The notes: a model not told the origin generated them from the letters alone. 44,336 nt of DNA from an uncultured Desulfuromonadales bacterium (GCA_945787465.1 CALZIZ010000020.1:1-44336), one strand, 5' to 3'. Shown: positions 33,420-43,882, numbered from the stretch's first letter. Numbers and translations are program-made.

Positions 33420-33985
33420 TTACTCCCCGGGAAAAACCCGCTTGAGGAACTGGCGCAGAATGGCGGCGGTCAATCCCCAGACCTGATGCCGGCCAAGGGT
33501 ATAGAAACAAACCGGATACAAGCGCCCCTTGTGACGCCAGTTTTCCTTGTGAAAAATGGCCGGGTCGCGCAGGCGGGCCAACGGCACCTCGATGACCTCG
33601 GCAATCTCACCGGCATTGACCTCAAAGGGGTACGGGTAAGAGAATGACCCGACGAAAGGCGCAACGTGATAACCGTGGACCGAGATAAAATCATCGAGTC
33701 GGCCAAGCACCTGAACATCGGCGACCCGGATGCCCATCTCCTCCTCGGTTTCCCGCAGGGCGGTCGCCTGAAGGTCGACATCTTCGGCATGGCTCCCCCC
33801 ACCCGGAAAGGAGATTTCCCCCCGGTGGTGGTTCAGGTGATCGGTACGCAGGGTAAGCAGGATGTGATCTTCGCCCCCCTTGGTGTACAGGGGCAGCAGA
33901 ACAGCTGCCGGGCGCAGATCCCCCTGGTGGATGGTGCGAATGGCATGACGGGCCAGAGAGGCCCTGACTTGGCCAGGCTCCAGCA

Positions 33986-33986
<1 letters not shown>
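33420..33986 (-). CDS. CoA pyrophosphatase, Nudix family (NudL type)
   Basis: The 188-residue protein carries the CoA-specific UPF0035 motif LLTLRTDHLNHHRGEISFPG immediately before a Nudix box (GGGSHAEDVDLQATALRE, then TEEEMGI). It hydrolyses CoA, especially oxidised CoA, to 3',5'-ADP and phosphopantetheine. The ATG overlaps the stop of rpe by one base, so the two are translationally coupled. Confidence 0.9.
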
Positions 33987-34651
<665 letters not shown>

Positions 34652-34747
34652 TCTCTATACTCCAGGAAATTGCTTTGTTTTTATTGGGGGGGGGGCGAAA
34701 ACCTTTTTGTAACCCGTTCGTTACCCTTTATCAAAGGCGAATCAGCC

Positions 34748-34830
34748 GTAGGTTGGGTCAAGGTGCGTAGCGACGGACCCAACAATTGCTGTTTTTGACC
34801 TGTTGGGTTTCGTCCCTCAACCCAACCTAC
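34748..34830. repeat. GTAGGTTGGGT / ACCCAACCTAC palindromic repeat
   Basis: GTAGGTTGGGT at the left end (34748) matches ACCCAACCTAC inverted at the right end (34830), with an inner GACCCAACA / TGTTGGGTTTC pair. This is a well-known class of dispersed extragenic palindrome in proteobacteria. A run of ten G lies just upstream (near 34687). Confidence 0.7.
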
Positions 34831-34925
34831 CGAAGCCCTCTATGCCTCAGTGTTTGCTGTGGCAGATAGCCTTTAACTTTCAATTATTAACAGATTTGGC
34901 CAAGGCGCCAAAGAAAATAATCCCG

Positions 34926-36281
34926 TCAGTCCCGGCGCCGAAAGCGCACCGCGAAAAAGCCGTCCATGCCGCCGTGGCGGTGAGGCAGGGTGCGCAGGGC
35001 GCCGCTTTCATCGATCAGCGACCTCCAGTCCGCGGGCATGACCTCTCCCAGATGTTCGCGGACAAACTCGGGATGCTCGCGGGCAAAGGCCTCGGCGACC
35101 TCCTCGGTTTCCTCGGCGGTCTGGGTGCACAGGCTGTAGAGCAGATGACCACCGGGCCTCACCAGCGGGGCCACATTGCCAAGAATTTTACGTTGCAGCG
35201 CTGCAAGTTCGGCAACGTCTTTGGGGCCGCGCCGCCAACGAGATTCGGGATTGCGCCGCAAGACCCCAAGTCCGCTGCAGGGCGCATCGACCAGCACCCG
35301 GTCAAAACCCTGCGGCTCGAGGAAATCCGGTTTTCTGGTCAGATCCCAGGCCCGCGCCTCGACCCCCTGGCACCCGAGCCGCCTGGCACCGGCTTTGACA
35401 AGCTCGGCGCGCTGCGGATACAGGTCGAGGGCAACGATCTGCGCACGGTTGACGGCAAGGGCCGCCAGATGGGTAGTCTTGCCGCCCGGGGCGGCGCAGG
35501 CATCGAGAATCCGCTCCCCCTCCAGGGGCCCCAGCAGGTGAGCGATAAGCATGCTCGCCTCATCCTGAACCTGGTACCAGCCCTCGGCATCACCGGGCAG
35601 GGGCTGCCCTCCGCGTTCGGTGACCACCACCCCTTCTGGCGCAAAGCGGGTCGCCTCGGCGCTGTGCCCCGCCTCTTCAAGGCGCAGCAGGTAATCTTCC
35701 CGGCTCAGCTTCAGGGTATTGACCCGCAGGCTAAAAGGCGCCGGTTGCAGCTGCGCTTGCGCCAGGGCCAGGGCCTCCTCGGCGCCGAGTTCTTTCAACC
35801 AGCACTTGGCCAGCCAACGAGGCAGCGAGCAGTTATGCTCCAACGCCCCAAGCGGGTCGCGCAGAGGATCGGGCCAGGCAATGGTTTGCTCGCCGCGCAC
35901 CAGGGCGCGCAGTATGCCGTTGATGAAACCGGTTGCCCGCTCCAACCCGACCTTGCGGGCCAGCTCAACCGTTTCGTGAACCGCAGCAGGAGCAGGAACC
36001 CGGTCCAGGGCCAGGATCTGGTAGGCCCCCAGGCGCAGCAGGTAGAGGACCCTGTTTTCTAACTTGCTCAGAGGCTGTCGGCAGAATTGACTCAGGGCGA
36101 AATCGAGTCGCCCGCGATGGCGCAATACCCCGTAGACAAGTTCGGTGGCCAGCCCCCGATCCCTGGGATCCATCGAAGGGGCACGGCTGAATGCCGCATC
36201 CAGGGCCTTATCGGAAAAGGCGCCCTCGGACACCCGGCAGAGGATTTCAAAGGCGCTTTGACGCGCACCGTAACTTTTCAC
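34926..36281 (-). CDS. rsmB: 16S rRNA (cytosine(967)-C(5))-methyltransferase RsmB
   Basis: The 451-residue protein joins a NusB-like RNA-binding domain (1-140; AFEILCRVSEGAFSDKALDA, VPAPAAVHETVELAR) to a SAM methyltransferase (about 165-451) with motif I ILDACAAPGGKTTHLA, motif IV DAPCSGLGVLRRNPE and motif VI YSLCTQTAEE, giving the two catalytic cysteines of RNA m5C enzymes. It modifies C967 of 16S rRNA. It sits in the order rpe-rsmB-htpX-fmt-def seen in the Desulfuromonadales. Confidence 0.94.
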   Translation of the reverse strand: MKSYGARQSAFEILCRVSEGAFSDKALDAAFSRAPSMDPRDRGLATELVYGVLRHRGRLDFALSQFCRQPLSKLENRVLYLLRLGAYQILALDRVPAPAAVHETVELARKVGLERATGFINGILRALVRGEQTIAWPDPLRDPLGALEHNCSLPRWLAKCWLKELGAEEALALAQAQLQPAPFSLRVNTLKLSREDYLLRLEEAGHSAEATRFAPEGVVVTERGGQPLPGDAEGWYQVQDEASMLIAHLLGPLEGERILDACAAPGGKTTHLAALAVNRAQIVALDLYPQRAELVKAGARRLGCQGVEARAWDLTRKPDFLEPQGFDRVLVDAPCSGLGVLRRNPESRWRRGPKDVAELAALQRKILGNVAPLVRPGGHLLYSLCTQTAEETEEVAEAFAREHPEFVREHLGEVMPADWRSLIDESGALRTLPHRHGGMDGFFAVRFRRRD

Positions 36282-36321
36282 CAGCTAAATACCTTTTTTC
36301 GGGGTGAGCCCAAATAAAACA

Positions 36322-36342
36322 GGGGCGTGTCAGGCACGCCCC
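36322..36342 (-). terminator. Terminator between htpX and rsmB
   Basis: GGGGCGTG (36322-36329) pairs with CACGCCCC (36335-36342), 5-base loop; on the minus strand it is followed by TGTTTTATTT, so it would separate htpX from rsmB transcription. Confidence 0.75.
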
Positions 36343-36349
36343 CACGGAA

Positions 36350-36372
36350 GGTTCAAGGTTCAAGGTTCAAGG
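36350..36372. repeat. Three tandem GGTTCAA heptamers
   Basis: GGTTCAA is repeated three times directly beside the terminator, in the htpX-rsmB gap. A looser array of the same kind occurs at 43411-43446. Confidence 0.8.
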
Positions 36373-36387
36373 TCCTGGCTCCTGGTT

Positions 36388-37246
36388 TTAAACAATCGTC
36401 ATGCTTTCCAGACGGCGGACCCGCTCTTCGACCGGAGGGTGGGTTGAGAACAGCGACTTGATGCCGCCGCCGCGCAGCGGGTTGACGATGAACATATGGG
36501 CGGTCGCCTCGTTGACATGAGGCATGGGCGCCCGGGTGTTGGCGGCCTCGAGCTTGCGCAGGGCAGAGCTTGCGCAGGGCACTGGCCAGGTAATGGGGGT
36601 TGCCGCAGAGCTTGGCACCACCCTTGTCGGCCTCGTATTCCCTTGAACGGGAGATCGCCATCTGCACCAGCATCGCGGCGATGGGGCCGAGAATCATCAG
36701 CAGGATCATGGCAATAGGATTACCGCCCTCGTCATCGTCACCGCCTCCCAATCCACCGAACAACGCCGCCCACTGGGCCATGTGCGCCATGTAGGAGATG
36801 GCGCCGGCAATAGTGGCGGCGATGGAGCCGATGAGGATGTCACGGTGCTTGACGTGACTCATCTCGTGGGCCATCACGCCCATCAGCTCTTCGCGGGTGA
36901 GGATCTGCATGATCCCCTCGGTGGCGGCCACCACCGCATGAGTGGGGTTACGGCCGGTAGCGAAAGCGTTGGGAGTCGGCTGGGGCAGGAGGCAGACCTT
37001 GGGCATCGGCAGGTTATTGCGCTGACAGATCTCGTGGACCACATCGTAGAGCAGACCACTGGTCACCTCTTTGCCGCGGTACATCTTGATGACGATTTTA
37101 TCGGAGAACCAGTACGACCCAAGGTTCATCACCCCGGCCATAATCAAGGCGAAAAGGGCTCCGCCCCGGCCCCCAAGGGCACCACCTGCCCACACCAGGA
37201 CCAGGGTGAGAAGGGTCATCAGGCCAACGGTACGCAACATGTTCAT
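36388..37246 (-). pseudogene. htpX: HtpX membrane metalloprotease gene frameshifted by a 16-bp tandem duplication
   Basis: From ATG 37246 the product is typical HtpX: two N-terminal membrane segments, [20 protein letters not shown], the zinc motif HEMSH (near residue 128) in [12 protein letters not shown], further membrane segments, and the third ligand in [13 protein letters not shown]. After LASALRKL the frame is broken by an exact 16-bp tandem duplication (36550-36581) and reads nonsense to 36353. Removing one copy restores [20 protein letters not shown] through [10 protein letters not shown] and a stop at 36388, the normal length of about 281. Catalytic residues precede the break, so partial activity is conceivable. 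HtpX degrades misfolded membrane proteins. Confidence 0.9.
36550..36581. repeat. Exact 16-bp tandem duplication inside htpX
   Basis: GAGCTTGCGCAGGGCA occurs twice in a row (36550-36565, 36566-36581). Sixteen is not a multiple of three, so it shifts the htpX frame. Confidence 0.95.
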
Positions 37247-37320
37247 GGTTGGTTAACCTCTCTCTGCAATCAGATGAAAAATGAAGTCGTCCTCGCCGTT
37301 TACTGCCGATGGTTTATTGT

Positions 37321-37486
37321 AACCTGAATCCGTGAGTTCTGAACGGGCAATAGCGCAAGTCATTGACCTGCCTAAGCGTTCAAAAAATCGCCGACGAACC
37401 TTTGGGTGCGCCTCAGATTTCTTGAAGCACTTATTCAGGCCAAGCACTTACACTCTTTTCCCGCCCCGAACCCACGGATCCAGGTT
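37321..37486 (-). repeat. MITE-like repeat, copy B, with about 19-bp terminal inverted repeats
   Basis: Left end AACCTGAATCCGTGAGTTC and right end GAACCCACGGATCCAGGTT are inverted repeats of each other with two mismatches. The 128-base interior matches copy A (33207-33368) block by block in opposite orientation. No coding frame, fits a non-autonomous transposable element. Confidence 0.85.
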
Positions 37487-37701
37487 TAATATAAAAACCG
37501 GTTCAGGGAAAATCAAGGGGCGCCATATTCATCGAAAGCCGATTAAAGCTGCCAGGCGGGGCAATGGAAACTTGCCCCCCCGCTGGACAAAGCCCAGAGT
37601 CAAAAGGCGACCACCGGCACCAGAGGGCAAGCAACAAGCAAAGGGATTAACCAGCCGCTATGGCGGTTTGAGCCTTTGGCCGGGGTGGCTGAAGAGTGAA
37701 A
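37487..37701. other. Gene-free spacer before fmt
   Basis: With copy B this makes about 450 bases between htpX and fmt without a gene. A run GCCCCCCCGC and an inverted pair GGGGCAATGGAAACTTGCCCC (about 37558-37578) are seen, nothing else. Confidence 0.55.
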
Positions 37702-38649
37702 TCAGGAATCCAGCGATGTTCCTTCGGGCAGCGGGTTTCCACGCAGAAAGTCGGCGGCGGCAAGGCGTTTTTTACCCGGAAGCTGCAGCTCTCGAACCAC
37801 CAGGACACCCTCACCACAAGCGATTTTCACCCCCTGTTTATCGGCTCCGACCACGCTCCCCGGTGCAGCCGAAACGCCCGGTTCAGCACTGGTTGCAAAG
37901 AGTTTGAGGGTTTCCCCGTTCAGCGCACTATAGGCTCCGGGCCAGGGGTCAAGACCGCGAACCAGGTTATGAATGCTCTTTGCACTCTGGTTCCAATCAA
38001 TGCGCCCGTCTTCTTTTTTGAGCATCGGGGCATAGTTGCTAAGGGCATCGTCCTGGGGCACCGCTTCGAGAGTTCCGGCGCAGAGCCTCTGCAGGGTCTC
38101 TTCCATTGCCTCGCGCCCCAAAACCGCCAGGCGGTCGTGAAGTTCTCCGGCGACTTCTTCCGGGCCGATGGGAATCGCGCGCTTGACCAGCATAGCCCCG
38201 GTATCAAGCCCGACATCCATCAGCATGGTGGTCACCCCGGTCTCTTCCTCACCGTCGATCACCGCCTTGTTGATCGGCGCAGCCCCCCGGTAACGGGGCA
38301 GCAGCGAGGCATGCACGTTGATGCAGCCATAACGGGGGATCTCCAGAACCGACTTGGGCAGAATCTGGCCATAGGCCACCACCACGATCAGATCGGGGGC
38401 GAGGGCCTTCAACTCTTCAACGGCCTCGGGGGCGCGCAACTTGACCGGCTGGTAAACGGCGATGCCGTGCTCCAATGCCAGTTCCTTGACCGGCGGCGGG
38501 GCGAGCTTCTTTCCCCGCCCCTTGGGCCGGTCGGGCTGGGTGTAGACGCCACACAGATTAACCCCGAAATCGATGAGCCCCTGCAAGGTGGACAGGGCGA
38601 ATTCCGGGGTTCCCATAAAAACGGTACGCAAGCTTTTCGGCTCGATCAC
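37702..38649 (-). CDS. fmt: Methionyl-tRNA formyltransferase
   Basis: The 315-residue protein begins LRTVFMGTPEFALSTLQGLI, and has the folate-enzyme core VVAYGQILPKSVLEIPRYG, INVHASLLPRYRGAAPI with catalytic Asn-His, and MLMDVGLDTGAML with the catalytic Asp. The C-terminal oligonucleotide-binding domain continues to FLRGNPLPEG. It formylates initiator Met-tRNA. The ATG overlaps the def stop by four bases (ATGA, 38646-38649), the standard def-fmt coupling. Confidence 0.95.
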   Translation of the reverse strand: MIEPKSLRTVFMGTPEFALSTLQGLIDFGVNLCGVYTQPDRPKGRGKKLAPPPVKELALEHGIAVYQPVKLRAPEAVEELKALAPDLIVVVAYGQILPKSVLEIPRYGCINVHASLLPRYRGAAPINKAVIDGEEETGVTTMLMDVGLDTGAMLVKRAIPIGPEEVAGELHDRLAVLGREAMEETLQRLCAGTLEAVPQDDALSNYAPMLKKEDGRIDWNQSAKSIHNLVRGLDPWPGAYSALNGETLKLFATSAEPGVSAAPGSVVGADKQGVKIACGEGVLVVRELQLPGKKRLAAADFLRGNPLPEGTSLDS

Positions 38650-39164
38650 ATTTGCTCCTGTTGTTGTGCAAGCATTTTTTTATATTTTTTGCGAAAGATG
38701 CTCCGCTTCAGCGGTGAAAGATGGTCAACGAACAGGGTCCCCTCGAGATGATCGATCTCATGCTGAAAGGCCACTGCCAGTAGTTCCTCGACCTCCTGCT
38801 CCACCACCTGGCCCTCAAGGTTCTGGTAGCGCACCTTGACGCGGGCACTGCGCGGGACGCGGGCGTAATAGCCGGGCACCGAAAGGCAGCCCTCTTCTTC
38901 AAAGAGTTCCCCCTGCTCTTCGACAATTTCGGGGTTGACTGCAACGATCAACTGGGGCTCCTGGTCCTTGCGCGCGCAGTCGATCACCACCATGCGCTTG
39001 GAAATCCCCACCTGCGGCGCAGCGAGTCCCACCCCGGGGGCCGCGTACATGGTCTCGGCCATATCCCGGGCAAGGATTTTGAGCTCGCCGTCGATCTGTT
39101 CAACCGGTTGGGCCTTTTGGTTAAGAACCGGCTCGGGGTAGTGAAATATTCTCAAAACTGCCAT
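38646..39164 (-). CDS. def: Peptide deformylase
   Basis: Start set at ATG 39164 (MAVLRIFHYPEPVL), giving 172 residues; an ATG three codons upstream is possible and longer starts are not family-like. All three deformylase motifs are present: GVGLAAPQVG, EEGCLSVPG with the metal cysteine, and QHEIDHLEG with two metal histidines. It removes the N-formyl group from nascent proteins. The C-terminal basic tail (LKRSIFRKKYKKM) is usual. It leads the def-fmt operon. Confidence 0.95.
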   Translation of the reverse strand: MAVLRIFHYPEPVLNQKAQPVEQIDGELKILARDMAETMYAAPGVGLAAPQVGISKRMVVIDCARKDQEPQLIVAVNPEIVEEQGELFEEEGCLSVPGYYARVPRSARVKVRYQNLEGQVVEQEVEELLAVAFQHEIDHLEGTLFVDHLSPLKRSIFRKKYKKMLAQQQEQM

Positions 39165-39430
39165 AAAGATCATCCCGTTGGAGAGGGCCGTCCGCCGGAC
39201 CGCCCGAGTTAAGACATTATCCGGATATGATAAAGGCAGCCCATCGCCAAAGTCAACCGTAACCGCCCGGCATGAAGCTGTTGCATTTCCCCGCAAACGA
39301 CGTATAATCGAACCACAAGTTTGATTTTTTACCCTATCGGTTAATGAATAGACCAGCAGCACTGACCCCAAGGCAGCTTCTTTAGCCCCGTAAGACCACT
39401 TCTGGGAATTTTTTACTCATGGAGGTCGAA

Positions 39431-39703
39431 ATGAAAGAACGGCTGATCGCAGCAGGGTTGTGGGAAAACGGACAAAACATCGATCCGGGTTACAGCATCA
39501 TTCATGCCTGGAAGGTCCTGTCCCGGCTCGGGGTTCCCTACAGGTACGGGGGGCGCAGTCAGGACGGGTTGTATGAGTACCTGATCATTGACCCTGAAAC
39601 CGGCTCAACAATGGCCTCGGGCAAAGGCCCCTCCCTGCCGACGGCTATGTGCGAAGCGGCGTTGGCTGCGCGAAAACTTGTCAGCCGGCCCACCGCCCAC
39701 TGA
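39431..39703 (+). CDS. Small hypothetical protein, possibly phage ABA-sandwich-like
   Basis: ATG 39431 is chosen because GGAGG (39420-39424) precedes it; an ATG at 39419 overlaps that site. The 90-residue product has the order GYSIIHAWKVLSRLG, a two-strand middle, and GPSLPTAMCEAALAARKL. That order resembles small ABA-sandwich proteins seen in phages and prophages, whose last helix has a P-x-AICRAAL pattern; the match is by eye only. No other phage gene lies near. It is divergent from def and convergent with sucD. Confidence 0.65.
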   Translation: MKERLIAAGLWENGQNIDPGYSIIHAWKVLSRLGVPYRYGGRSQDGLYEYLIIDPETGSTMASGKGPSLPTAMCEAALAARKLVSRPTAH

Positions 39704-39738
39704 GCGGGGCATCAAGAAGGGTCGTTGTAAAAAAAAAA

Positions 39739-39761
39739 GCGCCAGGGCTTGGCCCCGGCGC
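39739..39761 (-). terminator. Intrinsic terminator of sucCD
   Basis: GCGCC and GGG pair with CCC and GGCGC (one mismatch position) at 39739-39761; on the minus strand a run of ten T follows. Strong signal. Confidence 0.88.
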
Positions 39762-39787
39762 AGGAGAGATGGGTGTCAACAACCGTC

Positions 39788-40660
39788 TCAGGGCTGCCAG
39801 ATCTTGAGCAGCGCTTCGGCCATCTCCGCCGGGCTGTCGGCAACGGAAATGCCGCACTCACGCAGAAAGGCCTTTTTCTCGGGAGCACCACCCTTGCCGC
39901 CGGAAATAATGGCGCCGGCATGGCCCATGCGCTTGCCGGCAGGGGCAGTGGCCCCGGCGATGAAGGCGGCAACCGGTTTTCTCATGTGGTCACGGACGAA
40001 CTCGGCGGCCTGCTCTTCGGCGTCACCGCCGATCTCGCCGATCATGATCACCGCCTCGGTCCCGGGATCGTCTTCGAACATCTTCAGCACGTCGAGGTGG
40101 CTGGTTCCGTTGACCGGGTCTCCGCCGATACCGACGCAGGTGCTCTGGCCAATGCCGCGGGTGGTGAGCTGCCACACCGCTTCGTAGGTCAGAGTGCCGG
40201 AGCGCGATACGACGCCGACCGGGCCTTTCTTGTGAATGTAACCGGGCATGATGCCGATCTTGCACTCCTCGGGGGTGATAACCCCGGGGCAGTTGGGGCC
40301 GATCAGCCGGCTCTTTTTGCCCTGCATATAGTGCTTGACCTTGACCATGTCAAGCACCGGCACCCCTTCGGTGATGCAGATCACCAGCTCGATGCCGGCA
40401 TCGACCGCTTCCATGATCGCATCGGCGCTGCCGATGGGCGGTACGTAAATAACCGATGCATTGGCACCGGTCTGCTTGACGGCATCCTCGACGGTGTCAA
40501 AAACCGGAAACCCGTCGATGGTGGCCCCCCCCTTGCCGGGGGTCACCCCGCCGACCATCTGGGTGCCGTACTCGCGGGCGCCCTGGGCATGAAACAGGCC
40601 GGTCGCGCCGGTGATCCCCTGGGTGATGACTTTGGTATCTTTATTGACCAGAATGCTCAT
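39788..40660 (-). CDS. sucD: Succinyl-CoA synthetase alpha subunit
   Basis: The 290-residue protein begins [20 protein letters not shown] with the CoA-binding Rossmann fold, holds [29 protein letters not shown], and the phosphohistidine region near the end ([13 protein letters not shown]). With SucC it interconverts succinyl-CoA and succinate with ATP or GTP in the TCA cycle. It follows sucC by about 100 bp that contain a short repeat array. A strong terminator follows. Confidence 0.95.
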   Translation of the reverse strand: MSILVNKDTKVITQGITGATGLFHAQGAREYGTQMVGGVTPGKGGATIDGFPVFDTVEDAVKQTGANASVIYVPPIGSADAIMEAVDAGIELVICITEGVPVLDMVKVKHYMQGKKSRLIGPNCPGVITPEECKIGIMPGYIHKKGPVGVVSRSGTLTYEAVWQLTTRGIGQSTCVGIGGDPVNGTSHLDVLKMFEDDPGTEAVIMIGEIGGDAEEQAAEFVRDHMRKPVAAFIAGATAPAGKRMGHAGAIISGGKGGAPEKKAFLRECGISVADSPAEMAEALLKIWQP

Positions 40661-40687
40661 TATTCAATCTCCCTCAAAATCAGCAAA

Positions 40688-40753
40688 GGCGTAATATGTG
40701 ATGTGTAATAAGTGATTTGTGGTGCAACGACTTACTCATTACTCATTACGCTT
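40688..40753. repeat. Short repeat array between sucC and sucD
   Basis: GCGTAATATGTGATGTGTAA on the left is partly inverted against TTACTCATTACTCATTACGC on the right; TTACTCA is a seven-base tandem unit. It belongs to the same style of intergenic array as those at 31630, 36350 and 42493. Confidence 0.6.
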
Positions 40754-40762
40754 TTCGGACTC

Positions 40763-41918
<1,156 letters not shown>

Positions 41919-42265
41919 CCGTTCCTCGCTCAGATCAATAAGGTTTGTTGGTCCGGCCCGCAACGCGATGCCGTATACATCGAAGGACTGTGAGCAAGCT
42001 CGATGCCAATTATGAAAAAACTCCAAAAAGCCCGGCTTTCAGCCCTCTGACAACCAAGCCCAACAGCTTCAGCTGTCAAAACGCCGCCACTGATGGCCAA
42101 AAACGACCAACTTGGCCACATTTGGTAAATTGGTCAGATCTCTTTAAAATAATTGAAAGGAGGGGATTGTCAACGTTTTTTCAGCAAAGTTGAATTTTCT
42201 CTTCAGCAAGACTTAATTTTTTCCACAATGCCCCCCGATCACTCACCGCCGGACAGGCCCATTGT
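41919..42265. other. sucC upstream region with repeated TTGGCC/TTGGTC half-sites
   Basis: No gene. GGCCAA (42095-42100), GACCAA (42105-42110), TTGGCC (42112-42117) and TTGGTC (42130-42135) form two overlapping inverted pairs with centres within about 15 bp, a likely operator for sucC or the opposite promoter. A GC-rich palindrome AAAGCC-GGGCTTTTT lies in the leader near 42030. Regulator unknown. Confidence 0.45.
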
Positions 42266-42457
42266 TTATTGGCGGTTCCCCACCCTGTCAAATGGCCGGA
42301 TATCCACCACCCGGTCCATGGGTATCTCCCGCCAGCCGGTTGGCGCCTGCAAAGAAACCTGGTCTTCGGTCACCTCTTTGAGAACCCCTCGGTAATTGAC
42401 ACTTCCGGTACGCACCAGCACCTGAGTACCGAGCAACCGATCCAGATATCTCTTCAT
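42266..42457 (-). CDS. Small Sm-like/Hfq-like fold protein
   Basis: Start set at ATG 42457 (GGGAG seven bases upstream), 63 residues. The text MKRYLDRLLGTQVLVRTGSV, then NYRGVLKEVTEDQVSLQAPT and RVVDIRPF, follows the Sm1/Sm2 pattern (hydrophobic strand, G at the bend, five short strands), as in LSm and Hfq proteins. It lacks the Hfq YKHA motif, so it is not a classical Hfq. Could bind RNA or assemble as a ring; inferred from fold only. Monocistronic, between repeats and sucC upstream region. Confidence 0.7.
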   Translation of the reverse strand: MKRYLDRLLGTQVLVRTGSVNYRGVLKEVTEDQVSLQAPTGWREIPMDRVVDIRPFDRVGNRQ

Positions 42458-42492
42458 GGGCGTTCTCCCAAAAAAAACAGAGGCTTGATCAG

Positions 42493-42621
42493 CCACCAAG
42501 GCTCCAAGACACCAAGACAGGCCCTATTCAATTCCAGGATTCTCTGAAATGCCCCTCTTGGAATTGTAAGACTTGGTTCATCGATTTTCAGGATATTCTT
42601 GGTGCCTTGGTGTCTTGGTGG
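42493..42621. repeat. Large inverted repeat of CACCAAG units
   Basis: CCACCAAGGCTCCAAGACAC... (42493-42518) is the near-perfect inverse of ...TTGGTGTCTTGGTGG (42597-42621); an inner AATTCCA/TGGAATT pair nests between. Same unit family as 31630-31894. Confidence 0.8.
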
Positions 42622-42738
42622 CAAACATTTCTTCGTTTTTAAAAAAAGGCCTGCCTCCCAGATACCGAAAACGGCAGGGGCGACAGGCCTTGAAACGATT
42701 CTCCGTCGGACCATCAGGCCCCCGGTGGAAGATTCTCT

Positions 42739-43383
42739 TTACTTGGACTTTTCCCAGTCGGCTAGAAATTTCTTGATCCCCAGATCGGTGAGCGGGTGTT
42801 TGGCCAACTGCAGCATAACAGAAAATGGGATGGTCGCAATATCGGCACCGATCAGGGCAGAATTAAGCACATGCATAGGGCTGCGCACCGAGGCGACGAT
42901 GATTTCGGTGCCAAATCCGTAATTGTCGTAAATGGTGCGGATCTGTTCCACCCCTTCGAGGCCTTCGTGTCCTACATCGTCAAGCCGCCCGACAAAAGGC
43001 GAAACGTAGGCGGCTCCGGCCTTGGCCGCGAGCAGCGCCTGCAGGGGCGAGAAAATCAGGGTGACGTTGGTCTTGATCCCTTCAGAAGCGAAGATCCGGG
43101 TCGCCTTGAGGCCTTCCTCGGTCATCGGCACCTTGATCACGATGTTTTTGGGGTTGATTTTCGCCAGTTCCTGCCCCTCGCGAACCATCCCCTCGGCATC
43201 GAGGGAGATGACTTCGGCCGAAATCGGACCGTCGACCACAGAGGTGATCTCGGTGATAAGGTCGACAAAGTCCCGCCCGCTTTTAGCCACCAGCGAGGGG
43301 TTTGTGGTCACCCCGTTCACCAGGCCCAGATCATGGGCAATGCGGATCTCGCGGATGTCGGCAGTATCGATGAAAAACTTCAT
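42739..43383 (-). CDS. tal: Transaldolase, small (TalC/Fsa) type
   Basis: Start set at ATG 43383 (AAAGGAG six bases upstream), 214 residues. The barrel carries [33 protein letters not shown], the Schiff-base lysine K84 in [14 protein letters not shown], and [11 protein letters not shown]. The Phe in SPFVGR, where fructose-6-phosphate aldolase FSA has Tyr, points to true transaldolase activity. It moves a dihydroxyacetone unit between sugar phosphates in the non-oxidative pentose phosphate route, fitting rpe in the same segment. Confidence 0.92.
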   Translation of the reverse strand: MKFFIDTADIREIRIAHDLGLVNGVTTNPSLVAKSGRDFVDLITEITSVVDGPISAEVISLDAEGMVREGQELAKINPKNIVIKVPMTEEGLKATRIFASEGIKTNVTLIFSPLQALLAAKAGAAYVSPFVGRLDDVGHEGLEGVEQIRTIYDNYGFGTEIIVASVRSPMHVLNSALIGADIATIPFSVMLQLAKHPLTDLGIKKFLADWEKSK

Positions 43384-43410
43384 GCATTTCTCCTTTAAAA
43401 GAAAGGTGTC

Positions 43411-43446
43411 AGGTTCGAGGTGCAAGGTTAAAGGTGCAAGGTGCAA
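43411..43446. repeat. Degenerate GGTGCAA/GGTTCAA heptamer array
   Basis: AGGTTCGAGGTGCAAGG then TTAAAGGTGCAAGGTGCAA: five imperfect seven-base units in the leader of the transaldolase gene, related to the array at 36350-36372. Confidence 0.6.
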
Positions 43447-43501
43447 ACAAAAAACCTTCTACCTTCTAATTCACTTTTGATGTCCTCGCAAAAACTCCCG
43501 A

Positions 43502-43628
43502 GATGGCTAAGCAAAAATTTCGCCCTGCAAGGCTTAGTGGTTTTTCAGGGGCGAAGGCATACATGTTGTATGCAGAGGTCCTGAAAAACCACTGTAACGC
43601 AGTAGGGTGGACTTTTTGCGACGCCATC
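43502..43628. repeat. MITE-like palindrome with GATGGC...GCAAAAA ends
   Basis: Left end GATGGCTAAGCAAAAA... (43502) matches, inverted, ...TTTTTGCGACGCCATC (43628). Inside, GTGGTTTTTCAGG (about 43529) pairs with CCTGAAAAACCAC (about 43580) around GCATACATG-TTGTATGC. The right end includes the stop codon of the PP0621-like gene, so the element abuts or has replaced its 3' end. Confidence 0.75.
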
Positions 43629-43878
43629 ACTTTTTGCGAACAAAGGCGTCGCGGCATTTTTCGGAGCAGAAATGGTGCTTTTCCCCCCGAACGACCTTGG
43701 TCAGGGCCTCACTGCGGGGCAAAAAGGTGCCGCACTGGGGATCCTGGACCATCTGTTCGCCCTTGGGCCCCTTGGCATCGGATGAGGATGAAGGCCCTCC
43801 CCCGAGCTTGCGCGTAACTGCGGTAAACAGGGTGTAGGCAAGAAAGCCGAGCAGGACAAGTATCAACAGACGGATCAT
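43627..43878 (-). CDS. PP0621 family membrane-anchored zinc-ribbon protein
   Basis: Start set at ATG 43878, four bases after folK stops, giving 83 residues: an N-terminal membrane helix (IRLLILVLLGFLAYTLFTAV), a Gly/Ser-rich linker, and a C-terminal treble-clef/TRASH-like part with four cysteine/histidine ligands (MVQDPQCGTFLPRSEAL, then HHFCSEKCRDAFVRK). This is the layout of the PP0621 family; it probably binds zinc, function unknown. Co-transcribed with folK. Its stop codon falls within the end of a palindromic repeat. Confidence 0.82.
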   Translation of the reverse strand: MIRLLILVLLGFLAYTLFTAVTRKLGGGPSSSSDAKGPKGEQMVQDPQCGTFLPRSEALTKVVRGEKHHFCSEKCRDAFVRKK

Positions 43879-43882
43879 CGGT

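Noticed and set aside
34803-36062. 419-codon plus-strand frame opposite rsmB
   Set aside because: Shadow frame; rsmB has intact catalytic motifs and the frame starts inside a palindromic repeat.
37332-37907. 191-codon plus-strand frame between htpX and fmt
   Set aside because: It begins within the MITE-like repeat and runs antisense into fmt; no motif.
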